The notes: generated by a model not told the origin, from the sequence alone. A stretch of DNA of 64,000 bases from an uncultured Candidatus Altimarinota bacterium (GCA_936941205.1 CAKZJF010000083.1:27585-91584), one strand, 5' to 3'. Numbered from the stretch's first letter, positions 24,458 through 35,199 are shown. Translations and numbers: made by a program.

Positions 24458-26410
24458 TTATTGAATATTCCATTTTTGTTTTTCTTCTCAATTGAGGGGA
24501 ACAAAAAAGTCCTCAGAAGAAAATTGTTCTTCAATTATAAACGATTTTTGTTTTTTTCCAGACTTTGTATAACTTCTTTCCTTTTGAAAACAGCGAATAT
24601 CTAAACAATAATAGAATTCTTGTAGTCATAAGGGTGGCTGAAGAGAATATTTTGATCTCATATATCAACGTGCTTTTCATTCTTCAATTACATTATGCCA
24701 TATAGGGCCTGCTCAAGATATTCACGATACTCACAACATAGAAGAAGCATCACTATTTCCAACCCAAACTCATGCAACAAAGTCTGGAAAAAATCAAACA
24801 GCCCAATTATCCCGAAAATCAGTACTTGTTCATGTTTTTACAGGAATAAAATTTGAAGTATTTAAGATACCTTGTGCTCAAAATGACAGAGATCTATTTT
24901 TTGAATTAGAAAGTATTTCGGATAATAAAAATACATCCTTGGATGATACTATACCACTATAGGTATATATATGAGAAAATGATCATACAACATTTTCGAG
25001 TGTTAATTCTGGAGAACCTATTACCAGTCAATACCCATAATACGTAACATCATGATTAAAATGAATTCATAAGGATTGAAAATAATCATATACCTTCTGT
25101 ATTCACAAATATTCTGCCAAACGAACACTCGCCATATTTAATGAATTTCATAATACTTCTTTTAATCGCATTGGACCATACGAATGAAGATTATAATTCA
25201 TGGGGAGAAATTGTGTATTTCAAAGCCCCGTAGGATACACCTTTTCATCATCAAGTATATATGAGTCCATTTCTGCTCACTCCTGTAAGGCCAAAAGAGT
25301 TAAGAATGGCTTTAGCACTGATCATACTGAGCGTCTTTGCTGAATCATATCGATAGAACCATTTTTTCATGAAAAATCTCCAGTTCATATATACATAATT
25401 ACCTGTTTTTTTGTGGGATGGAAGATATATACAGCTGCATTTCAAACTTTTTTCTCTTGTAATCTTGATAATACCGATTGAATATTTAGATAGATCCTTT
25501 CAGAATATTCCTGATCAATAAAACTATAAAATACGAGTTTTTTCTCACTACAAAAAATATGCTTATTAATAGGAATTTGTATAAATTGAAATAGAAAATT
25601 TTGTTCATCTGAACAATATAGTTCATATTCACGAATGATTCTTTGGGTTAAAAGAGGATTCTTATCAAATGATCTAAAACGCTTATAAACAAAGACTCAC
25701 TCATCTCATCATGATGTTAATCATAATCTTTCTCACACTTGATAAAGATATCATTGGAATCTTTGTTCATGGATATTTTCAGTTCATGGATATTTAATAA
25801 GCGTGAGTAAATATCCAATTTGTCTATTTGAGAGGGTTGATAATTGACTTCAGGAAATATATACTTCTAATGCTCAACCAATTCAATAGATATTATTTCA
25901 TAAATAAAGAGTATCAAGATACTGTCTTAAAATCTGCTCTTTGGAATAATACAACGTAAAAAACAAAGCAAGAATGGATTCACGTATTTTTTGTAGAATT
26001 GTCCTTCTTACATGGGGAAAATAGGTATTCTTAATAAATTGCTCAGTAATAGTCGATCATCAGCGTACAATCTTTCCATGTACTATATTCTCATATAAGG
26101 CTGAAAATTTAGCTAAAATATCCACTCAATAATGCTTATAAAAACGCTTATCTTCAATATCCAAAAGAGCAGTAACAAATGGATTATTTAAAGATCACGT
26201 ATATGGAATATGGTATCAATCTCTAAAAGATCTATTAGAAATAGTTATATTATTTTTATCAACAATCTGAATACTTCAATACTGTAAATCTACGCGAGCA
26301 TGAAAAAGAAATATTGCAAGAATTGGATACAGTATGATCCATCAGATTACAATAATACAAGGTAATCAAAAGTAGAAGTAAGAATTTTTGATAGCATGGA
26401 TTGTTTTCAT
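24458..26410 (-). CDS. pbpC: Bifunctional penicillin-binding protein, PBP1C-like
   Basis: A 650-residue class A PBP that polymerises and cross-links peptidoglycan outside the membrane. One N-terminal membrane helix (about 15-38), then the GT51 transglycosylase with LLDIEDKRFYKHYG (catalytic Glu) and GGSTITEQ. The transpeptidase has SVLK (SxxK nucleophile), SLN (SxN) and VKTGTS (KTG). Length and the short C-terminus suit PBP1C, but the C-terminal BiPBP domain is reduced to about 60 residues. It is extremely rich in TGA codons and would be broken into tiny pieces under the standard code. Upstream of gmk and divergent from rplJ. Confidence 0.9.
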
Positions 26411-26460
26411 ATAAAATAACTATACGAAAGAGAAGTAAAAATAAAAATTTAGAAAAAATT

Positions 26461-26487
26461 TTGACAAATTATATATTTCTTTATAAT
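26461..26487 (+). promoter_or_regulatory. Promoter of the rplJ-rplL operon
   Basis: A perfect TTGACA at 26461-26466 and perfect TATAAT at 26482-26487, spacer 15 bases. The transcript would begin near 26494, just upstream of the L10 leader. Confidence 0.75.
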
Positions 26488-26489
26488 GC

Positions 26490-26570
26490 AACCACTCTAT
26501 CGTAGACAGTAGGCATTTATAAGTCCTACCGAGATGAGCTGTAATTGTAAATATCTTTACTATAAAGATT
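26490..26570 (+). promoter_or_regulatory. Ribosomal protein L10 leader
   Basis: The hairpin GTAGG (26509-26513) / CCTAC (26525-26529) is flanked by AGACA on the 5' side and CGAGATGAGCTG on the 3' side, the arrangement of the L10 leader kink-turn element bound by L10 or the L10(L12)4 complex. A second hairpin ATCTTTA/TAAAGAT follows at 26553-26569. Position directly after the rplJ promoter supports autoregulation. Confidence 0.7.
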
Positions 26571-26587
26571 TCATATAATAAAAACAG

Positions 26588-26612
26588 TTCGTACGATATG
26601 TACGAATTTTTT
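26588..26612 (+). terminator. Probable attenuator in the rplJ leader
   Basis: TTCGTAC (26588-26594) and GTACGAA (26600-26606) form a stem followed directly by six T. It lies between the L10 leader and the rplJ start, as expected for premature termination when L10 is in excess. Confidence 0.65.
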
Positions 26613-26670
26613 CGTATATATACAGAGCAAGTGGATTTAACCACAAAGATACCCTATAACCCCTAGTATT

Positions 26671-27267
26671 ATGGCTATAAGCAAAGCAAAGAAATCAGAG
26701 ATACTTAGTACTCTTGAGGGTCACCTAAAAGGAGCTACAAGTATTGGATTTACTTCTAATAAAAAAGTTACAGTAGCAGAAGTTTCTCAGATGAAAAAAG
26801 AACTTCGTTCAGAAAATGCGATCTATATGATTGCAAAGAAAACTCTTATATGCATAGCATTTAAGAATGTATATAATGTTGATCTTGATATTAATACACT
26901 TCCTGGTCAGGTAGCAGTAGTAATATCAAAAGGTGATAAAATTGCTGGACTTGCGGTAGTAAATAAATTCGCAAAAGAATGGAAGAAAGAAGAGAAGGTT
27001 GTATTTGTATGAGGATATCTTGATGGACGCGTAATGGATAGTGTGGAAACTTCAAAGCTTGCAGGACTCCCTTCACGTGAAGTACTTCTTGCAAAACTGC
27101 TTGGATCTATGATGTCACCTCTTTCTGGACTTGCTCGATTCTTCGATGGAGCAAAGAATGAGCTTGAAGGAAAGGGTCTTGGAAAGGTTGGAGAGCTTAC
27201 AAAAATATCAAGTGTTACTGAAGAAGTGGCACCTTCTATTGAATCTGAAGCTACCCCTGCTGAATAA
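26671..27267 (+). CDS. rplJ: 50S ribosomal protein L10
   Basis: A 198-residue protein forming the base of the ribosomal stalk, carrying L7/L12 dimers. The N-terminal rRNA-binding domain reads KKSEILSTLEGHLKGATSIGFTSNKKVTVAEVSQMKKELR, with the expected AKKTL segment; the C-terminal helix for L12 binding is SPLSGLARFFDGAKNELEG. It has a 20-residue acidic tail beyond the family core (TEEVAPSIESEATPAE). Only one TGA codon occurs (27010-27012), against many in most neighbours. Controlled by the upstream leader and probable attenuator. Confidence 0.95.
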
Positions 27268-27279
27268 TCAATTTGTGTG

Positions 27280-27359
27280 TTCCATGTTTCTATAAACATG
27301 GAATCACGAGATGAGTATTCCTTATTCTCGGATTTGTTTTATCAAGTAATAAAACAAAT
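27280..27359 (+). other. Two hairpins between rplJ and rplL
   Basis: TTCCATGTTT/AAACATGGAA (27280-27289 and 27294-27303) and ATTTGTTTTA/TAAAACAAAT (27332-27341 and 27350-27359) are perfect 10-bp stems without a T-run. They may mark RNA processing or stability control that raises L12 over L10; this is inferred. Confidence 0.45.
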
Positions 27360-27394
27360 TCACAATACGTTTTTATTTTTATTATTTTCATATT

Positions 27395-27769
27395 ATGGCT
27401 GAACTTAGCGCTAATGCTCAAAAGGTAATTACCCTTGTTGAAGAGCTTACTATCGTAGAACTTGCAGATCTTGTTTCTGCAATGGAAGAAAAATTTGGTG
27501 TTTCTGCTGCAGCTCCAGTAGCTGCTGCTGGTGCTGCTGCTAGTGCTGGTGAAGAAGAAAAGACAAGTTTTGATGTTGTAATGACATCTGCAGGAGGACA
27601 AAAGATTGCTGTTATTAAGGTAATTCGTGAAATTACTGGTCTTGGTCTTGCTGAAGCTAAAGCTCTCGCAGACAATGGTGGTGATGTTAAAAAAGGAGTT
27701 AAGAAAGATGAGGCTGAAAAAATTAAAGCTCAACTTACTGAACAAGGAGCAACTATTGAAATTAAATAA
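27395..27769 (+). CDS. rplL: 50S ribosomal protein L7/L12
   Basis: A 124-residue stalk protein that recruits translation GTPases. The N-terminal dimerisation helix ([20 protein letters not shown]) is followed by an Ala/Gly-rich hinge ([12 protein letters not shown]) and the C-terminal domain [19 protein letters not shown] with [16 protein letters not shown]. No TGA is used: every glycine is GGT or GGA, consistent with codon selection in a highly expressed gene. A strong terminator follows. Confidence 0.97.
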   Translation: MAELSANAQKVITLVEELTIVELADLVSAMEEKFGVSAAAPVAAAGAAASAGEEEKTSFDVVMTSAGGQKIAVIKVIREITGLGLAEAKALADNGGDVKKGVKKDEAEKIKAQLTEQGATIEIK

Positions 27770-27780
27770 TTGAATCTATA

Positions 27781-27808
27781 AAAAATCCCCTCATAAGGGG
27801 ATTTTTTT
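27781..27808. terminator. Terminator of the rplJ-rplL operon
   Basis: AAAAATCCCCT and AGGGGATTTTT enclose a short loop, with a run of T after it. A-run on the other side makes it usable for the convergent exonuclease gene as well. Confidence 0.85.
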
Positions 27809-27839
27809 TGTTGAGCTTTGTTGAGTAATAAATTATATA

Positions 27840-28490
27840 TTATTCTTGCTCTTCTTTATCTTTCATTGGTTCATCTACCAATACTTCATCTGCTCATATA
27901 TTCAATAATTTTTTCAATACTATTCTTGTTGCCCGTATATCACCCATGGCCGTGTGCGATCTGTATGTACCTATATTAAGTGTTTGTGCAAGTCCTCCAG
28001 CCTTTGATAAACTTGTACTTCGGAAAGGTAATCACATATGTTTATATCGAGCAATCATATTAACTTGATTCGCAATTGATTTTGTATCGATAATATCATT
28101 CCCTAAGCGCATCACAAGATCATCTCTTGATGCACGATGAAATACACTCATCAGAAATGATATATCAGCAACCACATATTGTCCAATAATAATAGGCTTC
28201 TGAGGATCTGGAAAATGCGTAGCTAGAAATAAATCAAAGTGATTACAAAACTCCTCATACGCCATTCATGCTGAAATTTGATCAAGTGTAAAACCATTAT
28301 ATTCCAAAGAGCTTGGATCAATCTGGACCTCTTCAGGAGGACACAATACAACTCTCCATTCATCAAGAATATCAAGATTATCATTCATTACCATAGCTCC
28401 AACTTCAATAACTCAATGAAGGTATGGATTAAGTCAGGTTAATTCTAAGTCAATAACCAGATAACGTGCATTTTTATTTTGTTCTTCCAT
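27840..28490 (-). CDS. DEDDh 3'-5' exonuclease (oligoribonuclease/RNase T/Pol III epsilon-like)
   Basis: A 216-residue exonuclease. Exo I is YLVIDLELTGLNPY (Asp-x-Glu), Exo II lies in GQYVVADISFLMSVF (Asp), and Exo III has HTAMGDIRATR (His and Asp four apart), so it belongs to the DEDDh class. Substrate, whether DNA proofreading or RNA trimming, cannot be told from the motifs. The acidic C-terminus (DEPMKDKEEQE) extends past the fold. It stands alone behind the DsbA terminator. Confidence 0.85.
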
Positions 28491-28560
28491 AGAAATTATA
28501 AAGAATAAATATGGCAGTATAGTACTCTTTTAGATATAAAAAGTCAAAACTATAAAAAAA

Positions 28561-28591
28561 TAAATAAGCCTGATTTTATCAGGCTTATTTA
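28561..28591. terminator. Terminator of the uvrC-tsaD-dsbA run
   Basis: TAAATAAGCCTGAT and ATCAGGCTTATTTA form a perfect 14-bp stem with a TTT loop, 12 bases after the DsbA-like stop. Confidence 0.8.
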
Positions 28592-28602
28592 TGAAATGAT
28601 AA

Positions 28603-29529
28603 TTATTTTAGAAGTTCTTCTACAGCTGATTCAAATTGACTTGTTGGGTATGCTCACTCAATTGTTTTATATTTCCCTGTCTTATTATTCAAAACAAGAG
28701 TTCCTGGGGTTCAATTGAGATTAAATTTGAGTGCTTCTTTTGTTTGAGATTCAAAAAGGGATAATGTAGATTTTGTATCAATACAGTTTTGCCATTTTTT
28801 AACATCTAATCCAATCTTCTTAGCAAGATCAGCTAATTTTGAAACATCCATAACGGATTGAAGAGTGGACTGAGCATATATGCCATTATACATTTTTACA
28901 TACATATCATCTGTTCATGCTTGTTTTGCACAAAGTACAGCAAGAGCCTTTGTTTGAGTTCCAGGATGATTTACTCATCGACTGTGTTTAAACATACTAT
29001 TTACCTTATCACCATATTTCTGACGAACTTTTTCAATAGGCTTTTCTTCAGTAGCTTGACGGATACAAAATGGACATTCCATATCAGAATACTCTATAAG
29101 AGAAATAGGAGCATCTTTATTTCCTTCTATTACCGCATCAGTTTTTAGTGCTTTAATTTCATCTTGACTCAATGAAGAGGTAACTGTGGGGGCAACTTCA
29201 TTACCAGAAGTAGTTATGCCAGTTCATTGCTTGTTTCGTGCTTCAATATACTGTTTAATTTGTGGAACTTGATCCTGAAAAGAATATCGTTGTGCAGTTT
29301 GTATAAGATTGTAATTTTCTTTTCCTCAAGCCTTTGCATATTCTAAATCAAGTAATGCATCCATAACTGCAGATCGAATACCAATTGCATTTGGACCGGT
29401 CTGTCATGAAACTCACCAAAGCGAAATGCTATATCCCATAAGAAGATAGAGTGAAGCTACATTCATGAAGATAGAGATAGCCATAAATATAGAGATCCAA
29501 TTTGGTGATTCTTTTTTTATAAGAGCCAT
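28603..29529 (-). CDS. DsbA-family thiol-disulfide oxidoreductase
   Basis: A 308-residue membrane-anchored thioredoxin-fold protein. An N-terminal helix (about residues 11-35) anchors it, a 70-residue linker follows, and the domain starts at about residue 120 with ISLIEYSDMECPFCIRQ: the CPFC active site after an acidic strand. The helical insert contains CAKQAGTDDMYVKMYNG, and the cis-Pro region reads NGTPGTLVLNN. It resembles BdbD/DsbA_4 proteins. Role: forming or isomerising disulfides in exported proteins; the secreted Cys-bearing proteins near 41-46 kb are possible clients. Confidence 0.88.
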
Positions 29530-29607
29530 AAAAACTATGTGATTAAATAATACGTTAAAAGTATAAAACAATCCTGTAGAAATCAAGTAAAAATCCCTTG
29601 ACGCATC

Positions 29608-30567
29608 TTATTTCCCTACTCCTCTAGAGATTATCTCATAATACGCACGAATAGCAATCATAGCTGCATTATCTTGTGAATAGATTGATTTTACTGGAAA
29701 AAGTGTCTTATAGCCAAGTTCTCATCAGGCACTAGAAATAAATTCTTTTAAAATATTATTTGAACTTACTCATCAGGCAAGGTAAAGATAGGATATATTA
29801 TATTGTTTGGCAGCTAAAAATAATTTTTTTGTAAGTATACGTACTACGGTTTGCTCAAATTCAAAAGCAATTTTCTCAAATGACATTAGTCCTTTATCTA
29901 TTTCTCTTTTTACAGCTGTTTTTAATCCAGAAAATGAAAAATTCAATGAATCCTTCTCTAAAAGGACTAATGGAAATATTCATTCATATGAACCAATATA
30001 GTTCGATGCTAATTTTGATACAATAGGACCACCTGGAAATCAAAATCACATCATTTTTGCAACTTTATCAAATGCCTCTCAAGAAGCATCATCAATGGTT
30101 TCTCAAATTCTTTCCATTTCAAATAAAGATCTCCATATATATAATTCATTATGTCATCATGACACTGTCAATACGATTCATGGAAATATAATATCGTCTG
30201 GTGACCGATCAAGAAAATTTGCGAATATATGCCCTTCAATGTGATTTACCCAAATAATTGGTTTTTGAATTGCATCAGCAAGAGTCTTTGCTACTGTCAT
30301 ACCCGTAAGAAGTGATGGGAGAAGTCATGGATAAGATGTACATGCAATATAATCCACTTCATCAATAGAAATATTTCAGTCCTTTAAAACATCAAATATA
30401 CATGGAAATATCGCATTTGCATGAAGCCTCGCAGCAACCTCAGGAACAACTCATCAGGTAATAGTATGTTCAATTTGTGTGCGTGTTGATATACTTATAA
30501 GCATTCAATCCTTAAGAAGTGCTACTGATGTATCGTCACAAGATGTTTCAAAGGCTAAAATGAACAA
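29608..30567 (-). CDS. tsaD: tRNA threonylcarbamoyltransferase TsaD
   Basis: A 319-residue ASKHA-fold enzyme adding threonylcarbamoyl to A37 of ANN-reading tRNAs. Signatures: ILAFETSCDDTSVALL, the metal-binding NHIEGHIFA, LTVSGGHNEL, DDASGEAFDKVAKMMG, LAGGVSSN and SQDNAAMIAI. No in-frame ATG lies upstream of the conserved start before a TAA, so a TTG at 30567 (TTG-Phe-Ile-Leu-Ala) is the likely initiator; an ATT nearby is the alternative. Many TGA glycines, including both in SGGHNE. Partners TsaB/TsaC/TsaE are not in the window. Confidence 0.94.
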
Positions 30568-30630
30568 AAGACAAAAAATAACAATAGTATATACCCTTAT
30601 ATATAAGAAATATAAAGAAAAAGCAATATA

Positions 30631-32535
30631 TTATTCGACGATTATTCCATGTTCCTGTAATATAATTATTTGTTTTTTTGTACATATCTTAGTCAATATT
30701 TCCTTAGATAGATTTGATATTCAATCAATATTTCCTGCAAATTGGAGTAATTTTTTACGGGTTACAGGTCCAATACCAGGTATTTCCTCAAGTATATTTT
30801 TCTTCATAGATTTGGTACGGGCCTGTATATTGGCTGTAATAGAAAATCGGTGAGATTCATCTCGTACTTTTTGAAGAACCATTAATTCAGGAGATCATTT
30901 TGGAAAATGAAAAGATTTTGTATTTCCAAAAGTAAAAACCTCTTCTTCCTTTTTTGCAATCGATGCATATAGCGGAAGCTGTAAATGTAAAGTATCAATA
31001 TTGGCATCGGTATATTCTTTCATGTATTCACTTATTCAAGCATGAACTCATGAAATTGCTGATGAAAGCTGTCACTTTCATCCATCAATGAGAATTAAAT
31101 TTGGAAAATTTCCCTCTTTAAGTCATTCAAGAGTACGACGAAACATAACTTCCCTATGAGAAGCATAATCATCAATTTCTCAGTCCAATAAAGTTTTTAT
31201 TTTATATTTCCTATACCGACTTGAATCCATTTTACCATTTGACATAAGCACCCTTGATGCAGTAGTGAAATATCCATGTGTGTGAGATATATCATAACAC
31301 TCAAACTCAATTGATCATTTCTTTATAGAAACCTGAAAGAGTTGAGATAAAATAGACGCCATGTTCTCACGTGATAAAATTTTTTGTTCAAGCATTTGTA
31401 ACTCATTCTTATAGGCAAATTCACGCACTTGGTTGGTAGTAAAGTCGAAAATTTCTTGATAAATTCAATGAATTGAGTTCCTTATGGAAATCTTTCTTTT
31501 TTTAAAATATAACAACAAGGATGTATCCGATATGTCTTCTAACATAATTATAGATTCTGGAATATCAGAATCTTCTGATAAATATTGTCTCGCAAGAAAT
31601 TGAGTTATCATGCAATCTTTTCATTCTATCTTTGATTCTAAAATAGTTCTAAATATTCAAACGGTTTTACCAGATCGAATTTGAAGTAATCCAACAAAAA
31701 GCTTATCATATTTCTCAATGGCAACAAAGACATCATGATCTCAAGGAATAACATCACGGGCAATCTGTTTTTCTGATAAATTTTTCATAGCCTCAATTTG
31801 TACTTTAATCTTTCACGCTTCTTCAAATTCAAAATTCTTCGCATAATTCTTCATTTTCTCATGAAGTTCTATAAAAATTTTCTTATCATCTCAGGCAAGA
31901 AAATGCTGCAATCGAAGAATATTATTAGTATGTTCTTGAATGTTTTTATCTTCTCACAAACATGGACCTGGACAGATTCAAATATAATAATCCATACATG
32001 GAATAGACTGAATACTTTTTTTATCAATCTTCCAGCCATTATGACTTCTTATAAATACATATTTACAATTACGAATTTTAAAGATACGCTTCAAATTTTT
32101 GATATTTTCATGAATATCGGATCATTGTGTAAATGGTCAGTAGTACATTCAACCATCATGAAATTTATTCCGAACTTTAATAAGTTCAGGTATTTCTCAT
32201 GAAGTTATTTTAATATATGCTAAATTCTTATCATCTTTCATAAGAATATTATACTTCGGTGACAAGTGTTTAATAAGATTTGTCTCCAATACCAAAGCCT
32301 CTACCTCATTTTGACAGAGTATCACTTCAATATCTATAATCTTAAGAACCATTTGTTTCTTTGCTGGGGTTAAGGATTTTATATCTCGAAAATAAGAAGA
32401 AACACGAGACTTTAGGTTTTTACTTTTTCCAACATATAAAATTTTCCCATCAGCATCTTTCATCTGATATACTCAAGGAGATTTTGATAAAGTTGAGAGA
32501 ATTCTTTCAAGATGTTCAGAAGGTTGAAATTTCAT
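30631..32535 (-). CDS. uvrC: Excinuclease ABC subunit C
   Basis: A 634-residue nucleotide-excision repair nuclease. The N-terminal GIY-YIG domain reads [23 protein letters not shown] with [18 protein letters not shown]; the middle has [18 protein letters not shown] and a UvrB-interacting region; the C-terminal RNase H-like nuclease precedes a helix-hairpin-helix pair ending [19 protein letters not shown]. Length is near full for UvrC. It precedes tsaD by 63 bases and is divergent from dnaJ. Confidence 0.95.
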
Positions 32536-32580
32536 GGTATGATGATATGAAAAATATAGAATAATCAATACAAGAGCTTT

Positions 32581-32611
32581 TTGACAGGTACTATTTTTTT
32601 TATAATATAAT
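32581..32611 (+). promoter_or_regulatory. Promoter of dnaJ-trmH
   Basis: Perfect TTGACA at 32581-32586, with overlapping TATAAT hexamers at 32601-32606 (spacer 14) and 32606-32611 (spacer 19). The ATG follows at 32636. No heat-shock operator is obvious. Confidence 0.6.
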
Positions 32612-32635
32612 CCTATTAAACGCTAATATATCATC

Positions 32636-33292
32636 ATGAATCAAAAAGATTACTATTCTGTACTATGAATATCAAAAGATGCAAGTATATCAGATATAAA
32701 AAAAGCATATAAGAAAAAGGCTATGGAATTTCATCCTGATAGAAATAAGGACAATAAAAATGCTGAAAAGAAATTTAAGGAAATAAATGAAGCGTATCAA
32801 ACTCTGTGAGATGAGAAAAAAAGAAAATCATATGACCAATTTGGGAATACAGATACTATGGGATGAAATTATTGAAATCCTTTTTCTGGTGGTTGATTTG
32901 AAGATATATTTTCTCAATTCGGATGAAATGGATGATGAAGAAAACAAAATAGTGAATTTGATTTTTCAGATTTATTTGGAAATAATAACCATAAAGAAAA
33001 GGCAAAGCAAGAAAGTAATGCTCCATCATTGGATATTATAGAGACCGTGGAAATACCATTCCTTGATTTCTTATTTGATACATCCATATCAATTAAAACT
33101 GTCTATGGAAAGAATTTATCTCTCAAAGTAAAATCTGGAACGAAGCCAGGAACAAAATTTAAAATTTCTTGAAAAGGAAGAACAAATAATGGGGTCACTT
33201 GAGATATGTATATTATAGTAAATGCTAAAATGCCAAAGGAGATTACCGAATGAGTAAAATCTATGCTAGAAGCTATTCGATATCAATTATAA
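32636..33292 (+). CDS. Short DnaJ/CbpA-like co-chaperone without zinc finger
   Basis: A 218-residue J-domain protein. The J domain holds [35 protein letters not shown] with intact HPD at about residues 33-35, then a Gly/Phe-rich stretch ([26 protein letters not shown]) in which most glycines are TGA. The four CxxCxGxG zinc modules of DnaJ are absent; a short C-terminal client-binding domain ([23 protein letters not shown]...[12 protein letters not shown]) follows and ends after one domain instead of two. So it is a trimmed class II type. DnaK is not in the window. Cotranscribed with the methyltransferase gene, 3 bases apart. Confidence 0.88.
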
Positions 33293-33295
33293 ATT

Positions 33296-33760
33296 ATGAA
33301 ACGATATATACTGTTGGATAATATTCGTTCCCTTCATAATGTTGGATCAATATTTCGAACTGCTGATGGATCATGATTTGATATGATTTATTTAACGGGA
33401 TATACTCCAACACCACCGAGAAAAGAAATATCAAAAACTGCACTTGATGCAGAAAATTCAGTGCCTTGGGAATTTTATAAAGATCCAACGGAAATTATTC
33501 AGTTCCTTCAATGACAATGAGTAAAAATTCTCTGCATCGAACAAGATGGAAATAGTAAATCGATTGAAAATATAAAAATACATAAAAATGATTCTATATG
33601 CTATATTGTATGAAATGAGAAAACATGAGTATCGAAGTCATTATTAAATATTGCTGATGTTATTATTGAACTTCCAATGTTAGGAATTAAACAATCTCTC
33701 AATGTGAGTGTTACAGCAGGAATAATAATGTATATTGATATGCTCTATAAACGAATATAA
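33296..33760 (+). CDS. SpoU/TrmH-family RNA 2'-O-methyltransferase
   Basis: A 154-residue SPOUT-class methyltransferase without the N-terminal substrate-binding extension. Motif 1 is LDNIRSLHNVGSIFRTADG (catalytic Arg), motif 2 the CYIVGNEKTGVS strand and loop, motif 3 ELPMLGIKQSLNVSVTAGII. These are complete, so it should be an active ribose methylase; tRNA versus rRNA target is not determined. It is the last gene of the dnaJ unit and its stop is 3 bases from the stop of the convergent PriA fragment. Confidence 0.9.
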
Positions 33761-33763
33761 TAT

Positions 33764-34750
33764 CTACCTTCTCTCAATATGAACTTGCCTATTTCTTAGT
33801 ATCTCAATTTGTAATAAACTAAGTATAATTTCAGCATCTGTTCATTTCAGCACTATTTTCTGAATCCAATCATTTGCACGTTTATCCCATATATCTCGAT
33901 CATAAAAAAAAGAAAAGTCATTTAATTGCATCTCTTGTTGGAGTGACTGTATTTTATTCGATAATTTCCATATAATATCCTTCACAATTCACTGAGACTT
34001 ATCTTGAACAAATAAGTGTATCAGATTTCCATAAGGTGGATATCAATATTTTTTTCTCATTTGAAGACAGTATTGAAAAAAAGATTTATAATTTCATTCT
34101 AAACATATATCTATAAAAGAAGAGTCCTTTAGATATGTTTGAATTAATACATGTGATCCATATTTTAATGCTGAGGTAATTTGTAAATATATTTTCTCTT
34201 CAATTCTATAATCAGGAATAGTAAACTCACTTTCCAATAGTAAAAAAGAAGTGAGTACAATATTGTTATTATGAATCGAATTTGCCATATCAGTACCAAT
34301 AATAATATCAGCAGATTCAATTCATCAATATAAATTCCCTCATTCTTTTTTTATATCCGAATCAAGCCGAATAATATTTGCTGTTGGGAATAATCTTACT
34401 AAATCAGTAAAAATTTGTTGAATTCCAATTCACTTTGAAACGATATTGTGTGATGAGCATTCTGGACATGATATTGGGAGATCAATGGTGTTATTACATT
34501 GATGGCAAATCAAAGTCTTCTTGGGATGAGTATGATACGAATAAGCAACATCACAAAATGGACATTTCCAATAATACGCACAATCATTACAGGAAAACAA
34601 TCTCCCGTATCATCTTTTATTATAGAGCAAAAGAACTTTTTTCTTAGAAAAAATTACCTCCTCAATAGAAGTAAAAAGCTCTCGAGAAATGAATGCTCCC
34701 TGCAAAATGGTATCAGAAAGATTTATTAACGAAACATATGATGAGTTCAT
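33764..34750 (-). CDS. C-terminal half of primosomal protein N' (PriA-like), N-terminal half absent
   Basis: A 328-residue protein matching only the C-terminal half of PriA. It has the two-zinc cluster CNDC...CPFC...CHQC...CPEC in about 50 residues (roughly 50-105), preceded by LLYNKRGYGRL and followed by GIGIQQIFTDLVRLFP and a helicase domain-2-like part with IIIGTDMANSI. The N-terminal DNA-binding domain and the DEAH ATPase domain with Walker A are missing, and the upstream gene, nrdR, ends 3 bases before its ATG, leaving no room for them. Reduced stand-alone proteins of this kind could serve loader functions without unwinding; that is inference. Confidence 0.85.
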
Positions 34751-34752
34751 AA

Positions 34753-35199
34753 TTATAATAACTCTTCTTCAAGAAACTTTATAAACTCTCGTACATTTTC
34801 ATGATTATGATAAATAGAGGCGTATCGTAAAAATGCTACTTCATCCAAGTCTCTTAATCGACGGAGTATATCTTTTCAAATTCTCTTTGAAGTGATTCCT
34901 TGTTTATTTTGAGCCCACTCCATTTCAAGAGCATTAATAATTTGTTCGAGTTTATCTGGATCAAATTTTCTCTTAACAAGCGCTTTGGTCATAGAGCTTA
35001 CAACCTTCGTACGATCATAGGTTTCAAGTTCACCAGAAAGCTTCGTAACCATAAAAGAAACGAACTCTAAACGTTCAAATGTCGTAAAACGAGCGCTACA
35101 TTTTTCACATTCACGCCTTCTTCTTACCGCCTTTCCATCATCAGTTAATCGTGAATCTATGACTTTTGTATCAAGATTTTTACATTTTGGACATTTCAT
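34753..35199 (-). CDS. nrdR: Transcriptional repressor NrdR
   Basis: A 148-residue zinc-ribbon/ATP-cone repressor of ribonucleotide reductase genes. The N-terminal zinc ribbon MKCPKCKNLDTKVIDSR...RRRRECEKCSARFTTFER is complete (CPKC and CEKC), and the ATP-cone runs from VTKLSGELETYDRTKV to LRRLRDLDEVAFLRYASIY. One TGA occurs (about residue 108), within RIGKDIL. Standard length. No ribonucleotide reductase gene is seen in this window. The stop lies 3 bases before the PriA-like ATG. Confidence 0.96.

Noticed and set aside
26907..27745. Minus-strand frames opposite rplJ and rplL
   Set aside because: Antisense shadows of Ala/Ser-rich coding; no family signature.
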